NCBI RefSeq assembly: GCF_000211415.1
Contig: NZ_GL890775.1
Coordinates: 633,124-685,490 of the forward strand
DNA: 52,367 nt
DNA from: Enterobacter mori LMG 25706
GTDB taxonomy: Bacteria; Pseudomonadota; Gammaproteobacteria; Enterobacterales; Enterobacteriaceae
Direction of reading: 5' to 3'
The position numbers and the translations under genes are program-made. The notes beneath the pieces were generated by a model, which did not search any database, had not been told where the DNA came from, and was given only the letters and a program-made list of their open reading frames with translations. Positions 16,520 to 25,758 of this stretch are shown piece by piece. Position 1 is the stretch's first letter. Each line of letters starts with the position of its first letter.

Positions 16520-18451
16520 ATGAAGAAATTTCCGTGGGCGTGCGTGGCGCTGACCGCATTGTCGTTATATTCCAGTTCGCTGCTTGCAGCTAACTTTAGC
16601 GCCAGCTTTAAAAATACCGATATTCGCGAATTTATCGATACGGTAAGTCGCAATCTGAATAAAACCATTCTCGTCGACCCGTCCGTTCAGGGCACCGTGT
16701 CGGTGAGAACCTATAACGTGTTGTCGGAAGAGGAATATTATCAGTTCTTCCTGAGCGTGCTGGATCTCTATGGTCTCTCGGTAATCCCGATGGATAACGG
16801 CATGGTCAAAGTGGTGCGTTCAAGCGTGGCGCGTACCGCCGGGGTTCCGGTGGCCGACAGCAAAAACCCGGGCAAAGGGGATGAGATCATCACCCGCGTG
16901 GTGCGCATGGAAAACGTGCCAGTTCGCGAGCTGGCCCCGCTGCTGCGCCAGCTGAACGATGCCTCCGGTATCGGGAACGTGGTCCATTTTGAACCCTCGA
17001 ATGTGCTGCTGTTAACCGGTAAAGCCTCGGTAGTGAACCGCCTGGTGGACCTGGTTGAGCGCGTGGATCGTTCCGGCATGCAGAGTCGTGAAATTGTGCC
17101 GCTGCGCTATGCGTCCGCCAAAGAGCTCTCCGATATGTTGAACAACCTCAACAACGAAGAGCAGAAAGGGCAGAACGCGCCGCAGCTGGCGACCAAAGTG
17201 GTGGCCGATGACGAAACAAACAGCCTGGTGATCAGCGGCACCGAAGATGCGCGTGCGCGTACCCGCTCGCTGATTGGCCAGCTCGATCGCGAGCAGAATA
17301 ACGAGGGCAACACCCGGGTCTTCTACCTGAAATACGCCAACGCCTCGAAAGTGGTGCCGGTGCTCACCGGCATTGGCGAACAGCTGAAAGACAAAGCCGG
17401 TGCGGCGAAGAGCAAAACCACCTCAACGTCATCAACCGACCTGAATATCACGGCCGATGAGTCCACCAACTCACTTGTGATCACCGCCCAGCCAAACGTC
17501 ATGAACTCGCTGGAGAAGGTGATCGACAAGCTGGACATTCGCCGTCCGCAGGTGCTGGTGGAAGCCATCATTGCTGAAGTTCAGGACGGTAACGGCATGG
17601 ATCTCGGCGTGCAGTGGACCGGCAAGCACGGCGGCGTGCAGTTTGGTTCGACCGGTCTGCCGATCAGCCAGATCAAAAACGGCACGATTAAAGGCGCTTC
17701 CTTTACGGGCCTGGCGACCGGCTTCTTTAACGGCGACTTTGGTGCGCTGATGACCGCGCTGTCAACCACCGGCAAGAACGACATTCTTTCCACGCCAAGC
17801 GTGGTCACGCTGGATAACAAAGAAGCCTCGTTCAACGTGGGTCAGGATGTGCCGGTGCTGTCCGGCTCCCAGACCACCAGCGGCGACAACGTGTTTAACT
17901 CGGTTGAGCGTAAAACTGTCGGTACCAAGCTGAAGATTGTTCCGCAGATCAACGACGGGGACATGATCCACCTGAAGATTGAGCAGGAAGTCTCCAGCGC
18001 GGACGCCCGCGCCACCGAAGACGCCAGCCTTGGCCCAACCTTCAACACCCGTACCATCAATAACGAAGTGATGGTTCACAGTGGCCAGACGGTCGTGCTG
18101 GGCGGGTTGATGGAGAACGTCAATAAGCAGAACGTCTCGAAAGTGCCGCTGCTGGGCGACCTGCCGCTGGTGGGCCAGCTGTTCCGCTACACCTCGCAGG
18201 ACACGTCGAAACGTAACCTGATGGTGTTTATCCACACCACCGTGCTGCGCGATGACGACAACTACAGCGCGGCGACGAAAGAGAAATACGATCAGATCCG
18301 CGCGCGTCAGCAGCAGCGTATGGAAGAGCAAAAACTCGGCATTCTCGAAAACAGCGATAGCCCGGTTCTGCCGGCCTATCCGAAGCAGAGTCACGCGACG
18401 CCCGCAGGCGTAACCGCGACGTCAGCGTCCCGCAACCCGTTCAAAGAATAA
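16520..18451 (+). CDS. gspD: GspD, outer-membrane secretin
   Basis: 643-residue secretin forming the outer-membrane channel. The ATG at 16520 gives a clean signal peptide (MKKFPWACVALTALSLYSSS, cleaved after LLA). A GTG nine nt upstream is a less likely start. The N0 domain opens NFSASFKNTDIREFIDTVSR, and N1-N3 repeats run to about residue 330. The secretin core has the family signature VPLLGDLPLVGQLFRYTSQ near 545-565. The tail after about residue 585 is an S-domain-like extension ending SRNPFKE. No pilotin (gspS) gene is in the cluster. gspE follows after 13 nt. Confidence 0.97.
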   Translation: MKKFPWACVALTALSLYSSSLLAANFSASFKNTDIREFIDTVSRNLNKTILVDPSVQGTVSVRTYNVLSEEEYYQFFLSVLDLYGLSVIPMDNGMVKVVRSSVARTAGVPVADSKNPGKGDEIITRVVRMENVPVRELAPLLRQLNDASGIGNVVHFEPSNVLLLTGKASVVNRLVDLVERVDRSGMQSREIVPLRYASAKELSDMLNNLNNEEQKGQNAPQLATKVVADDETNSLVISGTEDARARTRSLIGQLDREQNNEGNTRVFYLKYANASKVVPVLTGIGEQLKDKAGAAKSKTTSTSSTDLNITADESTNSLVITAQPNVMNSLEKVIDKLDIRRPQVLVEAIIAEVQDGNGMDLGVQWTGKHGGVQFGSTGLPISQIKNGTIKGASFTGLATGFFNGDFGALMTALSTTGKNDILSTPSVVTLDNKEASFNVGQDVPVLSGSQTTSGDNVFNSVERKTVGTKLKIVPQINDGDMIHLKIEQEVSSADARATEDASLGPTFNTRTINNEVMVHSGQTVVLGGLMENVNKQNVSKVPLLGDLPLVGQLFRYTSQDTSKRNLMVFIHTTVLRDDDNYSAATKEKYDQIRARQQQRMEEQKLGILENSDSPVLPAYPKQSHATPAGVTATSASRNPFKE

Positions 18452-18464
18452 GCGGAGGTGACGC

Positions 18465-19943
18465 GTGGATGAACTGACGAAACAGCTTTGCACCAGCAGC
18501 TTCGCGAAAGACAACGGTATCCTGTACTGGAACGACGCGGTCTACATTCGTGAAGATGTGCCCGCGTTCGCGCTGCTGGAGATGCGTCGGGTGCTGGGGC
18601 GCGCCTTTGTGCCCGAGACGCTGAGCGCCGACGCGTTCGATGAAATGCTGGCCAAAATCTGGCAGCAGAACAGCGGCGTTTCGCAGCAGCTGGTGGACGA
18701 CATGGATGCGGATATCGATCTGATGGCGTTAACCGAGGAGATCCCGGACAACGAAGATCTGTTGGATAACGATGAAAACTCGCCGGTGATCCGCCTGATC
18801 AACGCCATTCTCGGCGAGGCGGTGAAGGACGGCGCATCGGATATCCATATCGAAACCTTTGAGCGCACGCTGAGCATCCGTTTTCGCGTTGACGGCGTGC
18901 TGCGCCCGGTGCTGCAGCCTGCGCGCAAGCTCGCGCCGCTGCTGGTGTCGCGTATTAAAGTCATGTCGAAGCTCGACATCGCCGAAAAGCGTCTGCCGCA
19001 GGATGGTCGTATCTCCCTGCGCATCGGCCGCAAGGCGATCGACGTGCGCGTGTCGACCATTCCGTCACAGTACGGCGAGCGCGTGGTCATGCGTCTGCTC
19101 GATAAGAGCAACCTGAAGCCGGACATCAACAAGCTCGGACTCATCGATGAAGAGCTGGAAAAACTGAAAGGGCTGATTGGTCGCCCCCACGGCATTATCC
19201 TGGTCACCGGGCCGACAGGCTCCGGCAAAAGTACCACCCTGTACGCCATTCTGTCGGCGCTGAACGGGCATGAACGCAACATTCTGACCGTCGAAGATCC
19301 GATTGAGTACGAGCTGGAAGGGGTGGGGCAGACGCAGGTCAACCCGCGCGTGGACATGACTTTTGCCCGCGGCCTGCGCGCGATTTTGCGTCAGGATCCG
19401 GACGTGGTAATGATCGGGGAAATTCGTGACGGCGAAACCGCGCAAATTGCGGTGCAGGCGTCGCTCACCGGTCACCTGGTCATGTCTACGCTGCACACCA
19501 ACAGTGCGGCGGGGGCCATTACCCGTCTGCGGGATATGGGCCTGGAGTCATTTTTGATTGGATCGTCGCTGCTCGGCGTCATTGCCCAGCGTCTGGTGCG
19601 TCGGCTGTGTCCGCACTGCCGTACCACCAGTTCGCTGGATGACAATGAAAAGGCGTTATTCAGCTTTATGGATACCCCGCCGAAAGCGATTTATCGCGCC
19701 GTGGGCTGTGAGCATTGTCGCCAGAGCGGCTACCAGGGACGCGCGGGGATCCACGAGTTTCTGGTGGTCGACAGCACCATGCGCCGGGCCATTCATGAAG
19801 ACAAAGACGAGATGTCCATCGAGACCGAGCTGTTCAAGCAGGCCTACAGCCTGCGCGAAAACGGCCTGATGAAGGTCATCAGCGGCGTCACCTCGCTGGA
19901 AGAGGTGATGCGCGTGACCGCCGAGCGTGGAGGCGATGAATAA
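18465..19943 (+). CDS. gspE: GspE, type II secretion ATPase
   Basis: Cytoplasmic hexameric ATPase powering pseudopilus assembly, 492 residues. Walker A is GPTGSGKST (249-257), the Asp box and Walker B are in the VEDPIEYE and [13 protein letters not shown] blocks, and the His box is [12 protein letters not shown]. The four zinc cysteines are C382, C385, C415 and C418. The start is GTG at 18465, chosen because GGAGGTG lies 4 nt upstream; the only nearby ATG is out of frame. Its stop overlaps the gspF start by one base (TAATG). Confidence 0.97.
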   Translation: MDELTKQLCTSSFAKDNGILYWNDAVYIREDVPAFALLEMRRVLGRAFVPETLSADAFDEMLAKIWQQNSGVSQQLVDDMDADIDLMALTEEIPDNEDLLDNDENSPVIRLINAILGEAVKDGASDIHIETFERTLSIRFRVDGVLRPVLQPARKLAPLLVSRIKVMSKLDIAEKRLPQDGRISLRIGRKAIDVRVSTIPSQYGERVVMRLLDKSNLKPDINKLGLIDEELEKLKGLIGRPHGIILVTGPTGSGKSTTLYAILSALNGHERNILTVEDPIEYELEGVGQTQVNPRVDMTFARGLRAILRQDPDVVMIGEIRDGETAQIAVQASLTGHLVMSTLHTNSAAGAITRLRDMGLESFLIGSSLLGVIAQRLVRRLCPHCRTTSSLDDNEKALFSFMDTPPKAIYRAVGCEHCRQSGYQGRAGIHEFLVVDSTMRRAIHEDKDEMSIETELFKQAYSLRENGLMKVISGVTSLEEVMRVTAERGGDE

Positions 19944-21151
19944 TGGCTTTCTACGCGTGGACCGCCACCGATGCCGCCGGGAAAACCCAGCGCGGCACGC
20001 TGCAGGCGGAAGGGCCAAAGCAGGTGCGCCAGTCGCTGCGCGAGCAGAAGCTAATGCCGCTGACCATCACCGAAACCCGTGAAAACGCGGCCAGCGCAAA
20101 AGCCAAAACCGGGGCCAAACTCTCTGTGCCGGTGCTGTCGATGTTTACCCGTCAGCTGTCGACGCTGGTTAACGCGTCGCTGCCGCTGGAAAGCGCCCTG
20201 AAGGCGATTTCAAAGCAGACGGAAGACAAAAAGCTCGCGGCAATGGTGGTTGAAATCCGCGAGAAAGTGGTGGAAGGCCACACGCTGTTTGACGCCTTCA
20301 GCCAGTTCCCGCGCACCTTCGACAAGCTCTACTGCACGCTGGTGATGGCCGGGGAGAAAACCGGTCATCTGGGCGATGTGCTGGAGAAGCTGGCAGAGTA
20401 CAACGAGCAGCGCCAGAAGATGAAAAGCAAGCTCACCCAGGCAATGGTCTACCCGATTACCCTGACGGTGGTCGCCGTGGCGGTTATCAGCATCCTGCTG
20501 GTGGCGGTGGTGCCGCAGGTGATCGAGCAGTTCGTGCATATGAAGCAGCAGCTACCGATCACCACCCGCACGCTGATCGCGGTGAGCGATTTCCTGCAGG
20601 CGTACGGGATCTATATTGCCGGAGGCCTGTTCGGCGCGGCTGTGGGCTTTAAGGCCTGGGTGAAGAAAAAGGCGAACCGTTTTCGCTGGAACAGCTGGCT
20701 GGTGAACGGCTCGCCGATCAAAAAGCTGGTCTGCGCCATCAACAGCGCGCGCTATATCCGCACGCTCAGCATCCTGCAGGCCAGCAGCGTTCCGCTGCTC
20801 GAGGGGATGTATATCGCGATGGACGGGATTGAAAACCTCTATGCCCGGCAGGTGCTGGAGCAGGCGGCAGATACCGTGCGTCAGGGGGCGTCCCTGTACA
20901 ACGCGCTGGACCAGGCGAAGCTCTTTCCGCCAACCATGCTGTACATGATTGCCTCCGGCGAAGAGAGCGGGGAATTAGGTTCATTAATGGATCGCGCCGC
21001 GGAAAACCAGGAATCGGCACTGCAACATCGAATTACGTTAACACTGTCGGTCTTTGAACCGGCACTGGTGGTGACAATGGCGACGGTGGTTTTATTTATC
21101 GTACTGTCAATATTACAGCCGCTTCTTCAGCTCAATAATATGGTGGGTTAA
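19943..21151 (+). CDS. gspF: GspF, inner-membrane platform protein
   Basis: 402-residue polytopic platform protein that binds GspE and GspL. Two T2SSF domains are seen (about 70-190 and 270-395), each with membrane helices: VVAVAVISILLVAVVPQVI near 170-190, a helix near 220-235 and VVTMATVVLFIVLSILQPLL near 372-392. The conserved segments MFTRQLSTLVNASLPLESAL and MIASGEESGELGSLMDRAA are present. Translationally coupled to gspE; gspG starts 3 nt after its stop. Confidence 0.97.
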   Translation: MAFYAWTATDAAGKTQRGTLQAEGPKQVRQSLREQKLMPLTITETRENAASAKAKTGAKLSVPVLSMFTRQLSTLVNASLPLESALKAISKQTEDKKLAAMVVEIREKVVEGHTLFDAFSQFPRTFDKLYCTLVMAGEKTGHLGDVLEKLAEYNEQRQKMKSKLTQAMVYPITLTVVAVAVISILLVAVVPQVIEQFVHMKQQLPITTRTLIAVSDFLQAYGIYIAGGLFGAAVGFKAWVKKKANRFRWNSWLVNGSPIKKLVCAINSARYIRTLSILQASSVPLLEGMYIAMDGIENLYARQVLEQAADTVRQGASLYNALDQAKLFPPTMLYMIASGEESGELGSLMDRAAENQESALQHRITLTLSVFEPALVVTMATVVLFIVLSILQPLLQLNNMVG

Positions 21152-21153
21152 AT

Positions 21154-21603
21154 ATGTCCTTAAAACGAAATAGCCTGAAACGTCAGGCCGGGTTTACTTT
21201 GCTCGAATTAATGGTGGTTATCGTTATTCTCGGCGTTCTCGCCAGTATGGTGGTGCCAAATTTAATGGGAAATAAAGAAAAGGCGGATGCCCAGAAAGCG
21301 ACCAGCGATATTGTGGCGCTGGAAGGTTCACTGGATATGTACAAGCTGGATAACCACCGTTATCCGACAACCGAGCAGGGCCTGCAGGCGCTGGTGACCA
21401 AACCGGAAATCGCGCCGATCCCGAAAAACTACCGTGACGACGGCTATATTCGCCGCCTGCCGCAGGATCCATGGGGTAACGATTACATCCTCGTCAGCCC
21501 TGGTGAACATGGCGCGGTTGATGTTTTCTCTGCGGGCCCGGATGCCGAAGCCAATACGGCTGATGATATTACCAACTGGTCTTTAGATAAAAAAGAGAAG
21601 TAA
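21154..21603 (+). CDS. gspG: GspG, major pseudopilin
   Basis: Main subunit of the pseudopilus, 149 residues. The prepilin peptidase site is QAG|FTLLELMVV, cleaving after Gly13, with Glu+5 at residue 18, followed by the hydrophobic helix. The family's C-terminal calcium-loop region is present (DPWGNDYILVSPGEHG, DVFSAGPDAE). Unlike the flanking gsp genes it keeps a run of AT-rich codons at the start. The stop overlaps the gspH start by one base. Confidence 0.98.
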   Translation: MSLKRNSLKRQAGFTLLELMVVIVILGVLASMVVPNLMGNKEKADAQKATSDIVALEGSLDMYKLDNHRYPTTEQGLQALVTKPEIAPIPKNYRDDGYIRRLPQDPWGNDYILVSPGEHGAVDVFSAGPDAEANTADDITNWSLDKKEK

Positions 21604-22088
21604 TGAATAAGCAACGTGGGTTTACCTTGCTGGAAATTATTCTGGCGCTGGTGATATTTGCCAGCTGCGCCATGATGGTCGTTTCGACTATTCCCTCGCG
21701 CAGCGGTGCGGATATTTTCGGTCAGCAGCTAAAAGCCCTCGTTGAATATGGTTCAGACCGTGCGGTGATGGACGGCAATATCGTCGGGCTGGTGGTCACC
21801 ACGTCTGAATATCAACTGGTGACCTGGGCCAAAAAAGACGGCGAACGTCACTGGGAGCCGTTGACCGCCGGGCGCATTGTCACCCACGGCCAGTTCCCGG
21901 AAGAGATGCACGTCTCGCTGTCGCCTCAGCGCATCGCCGCCATGACTGACACCGCGCCGCAGATTGTCTTTTTGCCGGACGGCGAAATCAGTCGTTTCAG
22001 GCTTTCACTGCAGAGTTTCGACAAAAAGCAGCGCTTTAGCGTGGTGTCGCAGGGGGCCTCACCGGTATCGGTAGAGAACGATGACTAA
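21603..22088 (+). CDS. gspH: GspH, minor pseudopilin
   Basis: 161-residue minor pseudopilin. The cleavage site is QRG|FTLLEIILALVIF after Gly6, with Glu+5 at residue 11. A GspH-type globular domain follows (YGSDRAVMDGNIVGLVV near 54-70, QIVFLPDGEISRF near 120). It overlaps gspG by 1 nt and gspI by 8 nt. Confidence 0.95.
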   Translation: MNKQRGFTLLEIILALVIFASCAMMVVSTIPSRSGADIFGQQLKALVEYGSDRAVMDGNIVGLVVTTSEYQLVTWAKKDGERHWEPLTAGRIVTHGQFPEEMHVSLSPQRIAAMTDTAPQIVFLPDGEISRFRLSLQSFDKKQRFSVVSQGASPVSVENDD

Positions 22089-22455
22089 ACATAAAGAACA
22101 GGGGATGACCCTGCTGGAAGTGATGGTCGCGCTGGTCATCTTCTCCACCGCCGCGCTGGCGCTGATGAACTCCGTCTCGCTGAACGTGCGCTTTCCCCAC
22201 GGGCTGGGCGATTCGCTGCAGGCGAGCTGGGTGGCGGAAAACCAGCAGGCGGAGGCAAAACTGAACAACGCGCCGTTCCCCGATGCCCTGCAGACGGGCA
22301 CGGAAACCATGGGCGGCCGAAGCTGGACCTGGCGCAAGCAGCGGGTAAAAACCGCGGAAAATTGCTTTGCCGATGAGGTGCAGGTGTACGCCGAGGGCGA
22401 GGAAGATAAGCCGGTGATTGCCCTGCAGGTGATGGAACCCGGAGAGGCGAAATGA
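22081..22455 (+). CDS. gspI: GspI, minor pseudopilin
   Basis: 124-residue minor pseudopilin expected at the pseudopilus tip with GspJ and GspK. The cleavage site is EQG|MTLLEVMVALVIF after Gly8, with Met as the first mature residue and Glu+5 at 13. The family block ASWVAENQQAEAKL is present. It overlaps gspH by 8 nt and gspJ by 4 nt (ATGA). Confidence 0.95.
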   Translation: MTKHKEQGMTLLEVMVALVIFSTAALALMNSVSLNVRFPHGLGDSLQASWVAENQQAEAKLNNAPFPDALQTGTETMGGRSWTWRKQRVKTAENCFADEVQVYAEGEEDKPVIALQVMEPGEAK

Positions 22456-23117
22456 GTAAGCACGCTCAGCGTCAGCAGGGCTTTACGCTGCTGGAGATCA
22501 TGATTGCGCTGACCATCTTTGCGGTCATCAGCCTGCTTGCCTGGCAAATCCTTGACGGGGCGATGCGTACGTCGAACGCCACCGACGTGGCGGCCACCCG
22601 CTTAAACCAGCTTCAGCGGGCCTATAACCTGCTGGAGCGGGATTTCTTCCAGCTTCAGGCGCGCGCCCCGCGCAACGAGCCTGACGTATTTGTCCAGAGC
22701 AAAGACGGCCTGGAGCTGACCACGCTGAACGGCGTGAGCGGTCAGGTTCAGCTGGAGCGCGTGCGCTGGCGGTTAAAAGATAAAAAGCTGTGGCGGGATA
22801 TCTGGCCGGTCATTGACGGCCCGGCGGATGCGGAGCCGGAAGAGGTGCCGATCCTCAGCGATGTTAAAGAGATGTCGTGGCGCTTCTGGAAAGCGAGCTG
22901 GCTGGACAAATGGACCGACACGGCGCACCAGCCGGACGGCGTGGAGCTGCTGCTGACCATGGAGAACGGCGATACCTGGCGCTGGGTATTTACCACGCCG
23001 GGGGATCTGCCGGACGCCTCGGCAGCACCCGCAGAACAAACGTCAGCGGCACCAGCCGATGCGGCGACGCCTGCGCAAGCGGAGCCGGCCCCCGCCCCGT
23101 CAGGAGAAAACAAATGA
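22452..23117 (+). CDS. gspJ: GspJ, minor pseudopilin
   Basis: 221-residue minor pseudopilin. The cleavage site is QQG|FTLLEIMIALTIF after Gly10, with Glu+5 at residue 15. The globular domain includes RLNQLQRAYNLLERDFFQL. After about residue 185 the protein ends in a low-complexity Ala/Pro/Thr tail (AAPAEQTSAAP and similar) that is probably disordered. It overlaps gspI and gspK by 4 nt each. Confidence 0.95.
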   Translation: MSKHAQRQQGFTLLEIMIALTIFAVISLLAWQILDGAMRTSNATDVAATRLNQLQRAYNLLERDFFQLQARAPRNEPDVFVQSKDGLELTTLNGVSGQVQLERVRWRLKDKKLWRDIWPVIDGPADAEPEEVPILSDVKEMSWRFWKASWLDKWTDTAHQPDGVELLLTMENGDTWRWVFTTPGDLPDASAAPAEQTSAAPADAATPAQAEPAPAPSGENK

Positions 23118-24130
23118 GCGGAAAATCGGTTCGGAAACAGCGCGGTGTCGCGCTGCTGGTGGTGCTAATTTTGCTGGTCATGATGTCGGCCCTGGCGGCC
23201 AAAATCAGCCAGCAGTTCTGCCGCAATCTGCAGAAAACCCGCTATCAGGTGAGCCAGCAGCAGCTGCGCTGGTCCATTCAGAGCCAGCAAAAAACGATAG
23301 AAGATCTGCTCCAGACGTACGCCAGCGGCGAGAGCAAAGGGCTGTCGCCGAAGGGCGAATGGGCAGAGCCGGTGGAAACCGACGGCGAAAACTACACCGT
23401 GGTGAGCCAGGTTGAGGATGCCCAGACCTGCTTTAACGTCAATAACCTGCTGGCGGCAGATCAAACGCCAGCGGTACAGACCGCGGGGGGCCTGCCGGAA
23501 AAACCGGTGAAGGAGCGCATCGTCGAGCAGCTCCTGGCCGACAGCGGCATTTCCGCGGGTGACGCCGAAGAGATTTACCAGCAGCTGCTGGACTATCTCG
23601 ACGGTGATACCACCACGGCGAAAGAGGGGCTGGAGACGGATGCCTGGGCCGGCGTGGAGCCTGCGCGGCAGCCCGCGAATCAGATGATGCGCACCCCGGG
23701 CGAGATCAAGCTGCTGCCCGCGTTTCCGCAGGCGGCCTGGGGCAAGGTCAGCAAAGTGCTGTGCGCCTTGCCCGACAGCGCCAGCAAGGTGGACGTGAAT
23801 ACGTTGACCGGGGATCAGGCGCCGCTGCTGGCCGCGCTGTTTATCGGTTCGCTGAGCGAGGACGAGGCCGCCCGCCTGATCGCCTCTCGCCCCGAAGAGG
23901 GCTGGGAGTCGATGGAGGCGTTCCTGAAAGAGCTTGAGACAAATTATCCGCAGACCAAAGACGCCCTCAAGCAGGTTCAGGCGTTTCTCGCGGTAAACAG
24001 TACGTATTTCCAGGTCAACAGTACCGGCAATACCGATGATTTAACGCTGCGCGTCGTCAGCCAGCTTCATGTTGATAATGAAGCGGGCAAGGTGATTACC
24101 TGGCAACGCCGCTACCGAATGGTTGAATAA
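23114..24130 (+). CDS. gspK: GspK, pseudopilus tip subunit
   Basis: 338-residue minor pseudopilin capping the pseudopilus. The cleavage site is KQRG|VALLVVLILLVMM after Gly11. Position +5 is Val instead of Glu, as is normal for GspK. Family features are CFNVNNLL and helix-hairpin-helix-like repeats (VDVNTLTGDQAPLLAALF). The start is the ATG at 23114, overlapping gspJ by 4 nt; a frame open from 22877 lies inside gspJ and was not used. gspL follows after 15 nt. Confidence 0.96.
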   Translation: MSGKSVRKQRGVALLVVLILLVMMSALAAKISQQFCRNLQKTRYQVSQQQLRWSIQSQQKTIEDLLQTYASGESKGLSPKGEWAEPVETDGENYTVVSQVEDAQTCFNVNNLLAADQTPAVQTAGGLPEKPVKERIVEQLLADSGISAGDAEEIYQQLLDYLDGDTTTAKEGLETDAWAGVEPARQPANQMMRTPGEIKLLPAFPQAAWGKVSKVLCALPDSASKVDVNTLTGDQAPLLAALFIGSLSEDEAARLIASRPEEGWESMEAFLKELETNYPQTKDALKQVQAFLAVNSTYFQVNSTGNTDDLTLRVVSQLHVDNEAGKVITWQRRYRMVE

Positions 24131-24145
24131 CACAAGACGAACTCT

Positions 24146-25276
24146 ATGAAACAGGTGCTTTTTATTCGTCCCGACACGCACGAGGACGGGAACATAATGT
24201 GGTGCGAGTCCGGTAGCGACCAGGTTAGACAACGCCAGGGACTGGCGTCACTGGCGGAACTCGCCGGTCACGCGCTCGCCGCGCGGGTATGTCTGCTGCT
24301 CCCGGCCAGCGAAACGATCTTCCGTCACTTCACATTGCCTAAAAAAGGCAGCGTCGAATTCTCCTGGCTGGCAGAGGAGACGCTGATTGGCGACGTGGAC
24401 ACGCTTCACTGGACGGTGCTCAACAAGAAAGGGCGGGACGTTGACGCGGTGGCCATTGAGTCTGCGCGTCTGCAGTACTGGCTTGACCGCTGTGCCGATG
24501 CCGGGCTGACGGTAGTGCAGGTACTGCCGGATGCGATCCTTCTGCCGGTGGCCGAGGGCGGGAGCACGCTGGTTTCCACCGACAGCGGCTACTGGATGCG
24601 CTACTCGCCGTTTGGCGCCTGTGAAACCGACGCCGCGCTGCTGCCGCTGCTGCTGAGCCAGCAGCGCACAGGTGACATTGTCTGCTACGGCGATGCGCCA
24701 GCGGGCGTGCCGGTGGATGAGCAGCTGGCCTGGCAGCATCCGCTGGTGCTGATCCAGCCGCAGTGGAAGAGCTGTAAAGCCAATCTGCTGCACGGTGAAT
24801 TTTCGGCCAAAAGCGAGCGCGCCGGTTTCCGCTATGCGAAATCGGCCATCGCCGCCGCGGCGGTGCTGAGCCTGGGGCTGCTGATCGGCCCTCGCGTCGG
24901 CATGGCCTGGATGCTGAGCAGCCAGGAAAATCTGGCCCAGCAGCAGATGGTTGAGCTGGCCCAGCACTACTTCCCCACGCTACGCCAGACCACCAACCTG
25001 AAGTACCACTTCGGGCAGAACATCAAAAAAGAGAAGAAAGGAATTTTTCTTCAGCTGGAGGCGCTGGAGCAGATTAAGCAATCGCTCCCTTCTGTTGAGC
25101 TGAGCGAAGTCGGATACGACGACGCGCAGAATCAGCTCACGCTGAACATCAGCGCGATGGATCCCACGGCGCTGCAGGCATTCGTTAATAAGGCGAGTGA
25201 CGCCTTCGACTTTACGCTGCAGCCGGTCTCCAGTGAGGCGCCTTATACCGCTATCATCACAGGGAAATACAAATGA
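24146..25276 (+). CDS. gspL: GspL, inner-membrane platform protein
   Basis: 376-residue bitopic protein whose cytoplasmic actin-like domain (about 1-235) anchors GspE. One membrane helix lies at about 231-252 (KSAIAAAAVLSLGLLIGPRV). The periplasmic ferredoxin-like domain (about 290-376) pairs with GspM. The stretch FRHFTLPKKGSVEFSWLAEE is typical of the family. The stop overlaps the gspM start by 4 nt. Confidence 0.94.
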   Translation: MKQVLFIRPDTHEDGNIMWCESGSDQVRQRQGLASLAELAGHALAARVCLLLPASETIFRHFTLPKKGSVEFSWLAEETLIGDVDTLHWTVLNKKGRDVDAVAIESARLQYWLDRCADAGLTVVQVLPDAILLPVAEGGSTLVSTDSGYWMRYSPFGACETDAALLPLLLSQQRTGDIVCYGDAPAGVPVDEQLAWQHPLVLIQPQWKSCKANLLHGEFSAKSERAGFRYAKSAIAAAAVLSLGLLIGPRVGMAWMLSSQENLAQQQMVELAQHYFPTLRQTTNLKYHFGQNIKKEKKGIFLQLEALEQIKQSLPSVELSEVGYDDAQNQLTLNISAMDPTALQAFVNKASDAFDFTLQPVSSEAPYTAIITGKYK

Positions 25277-25758
25277 AAGAGAAAATTGGCCAATTAAAAG
25301 CTCGCTATCTGCGTTTCAGCCCGCGCGAGCGTAATCTGTTTAAACTGTGCGGCGCGGCGCTCTGCTGCGCCATTATCTGGTACGGGGTGATGACCCCGCT
25401 GGATAGTATTATTAAAAATGAACAAAGCACGCTGCAAAAACAAAAGCAGACCCTGAACTGGATGCGTGAAGAAATTAATAAAAACCACCTTCAGGCCAAA
25501 GTAGTAAAAACCAGTAACCCACGAAGCGTGGTGGAAGAGAGCGCCAAAGAGATCCACGTCGCGTTGAGCAATATTCAGCAGGACGGTCAATCCATGTCGT
25601 TTAATATCGACCGGATAAACGTCTATGAACTGAAAAGCTGGCTCAGGGAGGTGAATTTAACCTCCGGCGTGCGTCTGGAAAAAATGGATCTTACCCCGGT
25701 GGATCGCCTCAGCGACGTTAAGGCTCAGATTAAACTCTCCTGGGCGAAATCGGCATGA
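25273..25758 (+). CDS. gspM: GspM, inner-membrane platform protein
   Basis: 161-residue bitopic protein that dimerises with GspL. A basic N-terminus with FSPRERNLFKLCGAALCCAI leads into the single membrane helix (about 22-42). A coiled-coil-prone stretch (about 50-75) and a small periplasmic domain follow. gspN, present in some systems after gspM, is absent; gspO starts directly in the ATGA overlap. Confidence 0.94.
   Translation: MKEKIGQLKARYLRFSPRERNLFKLCGAALCCAIIWYGVMTPLDSIIKNEQSTLQKQKQTLNWMREEINKNHLQAKVVKTSNPRSVVEESAKEIHVALSNIQQDGQSMSFNIDRINVYELKSWLREVNLTSGVRLEKMDLTPVDRLSDVKAQIKLSWAKSA

Noticed and set aside
22877..23113. N-terminal extension of gspK into gspJ
   Set aside because: The extension is out of frame with gspJ, and the prepilin leader MSGKSVRKQRG at 23114 is the proper start.
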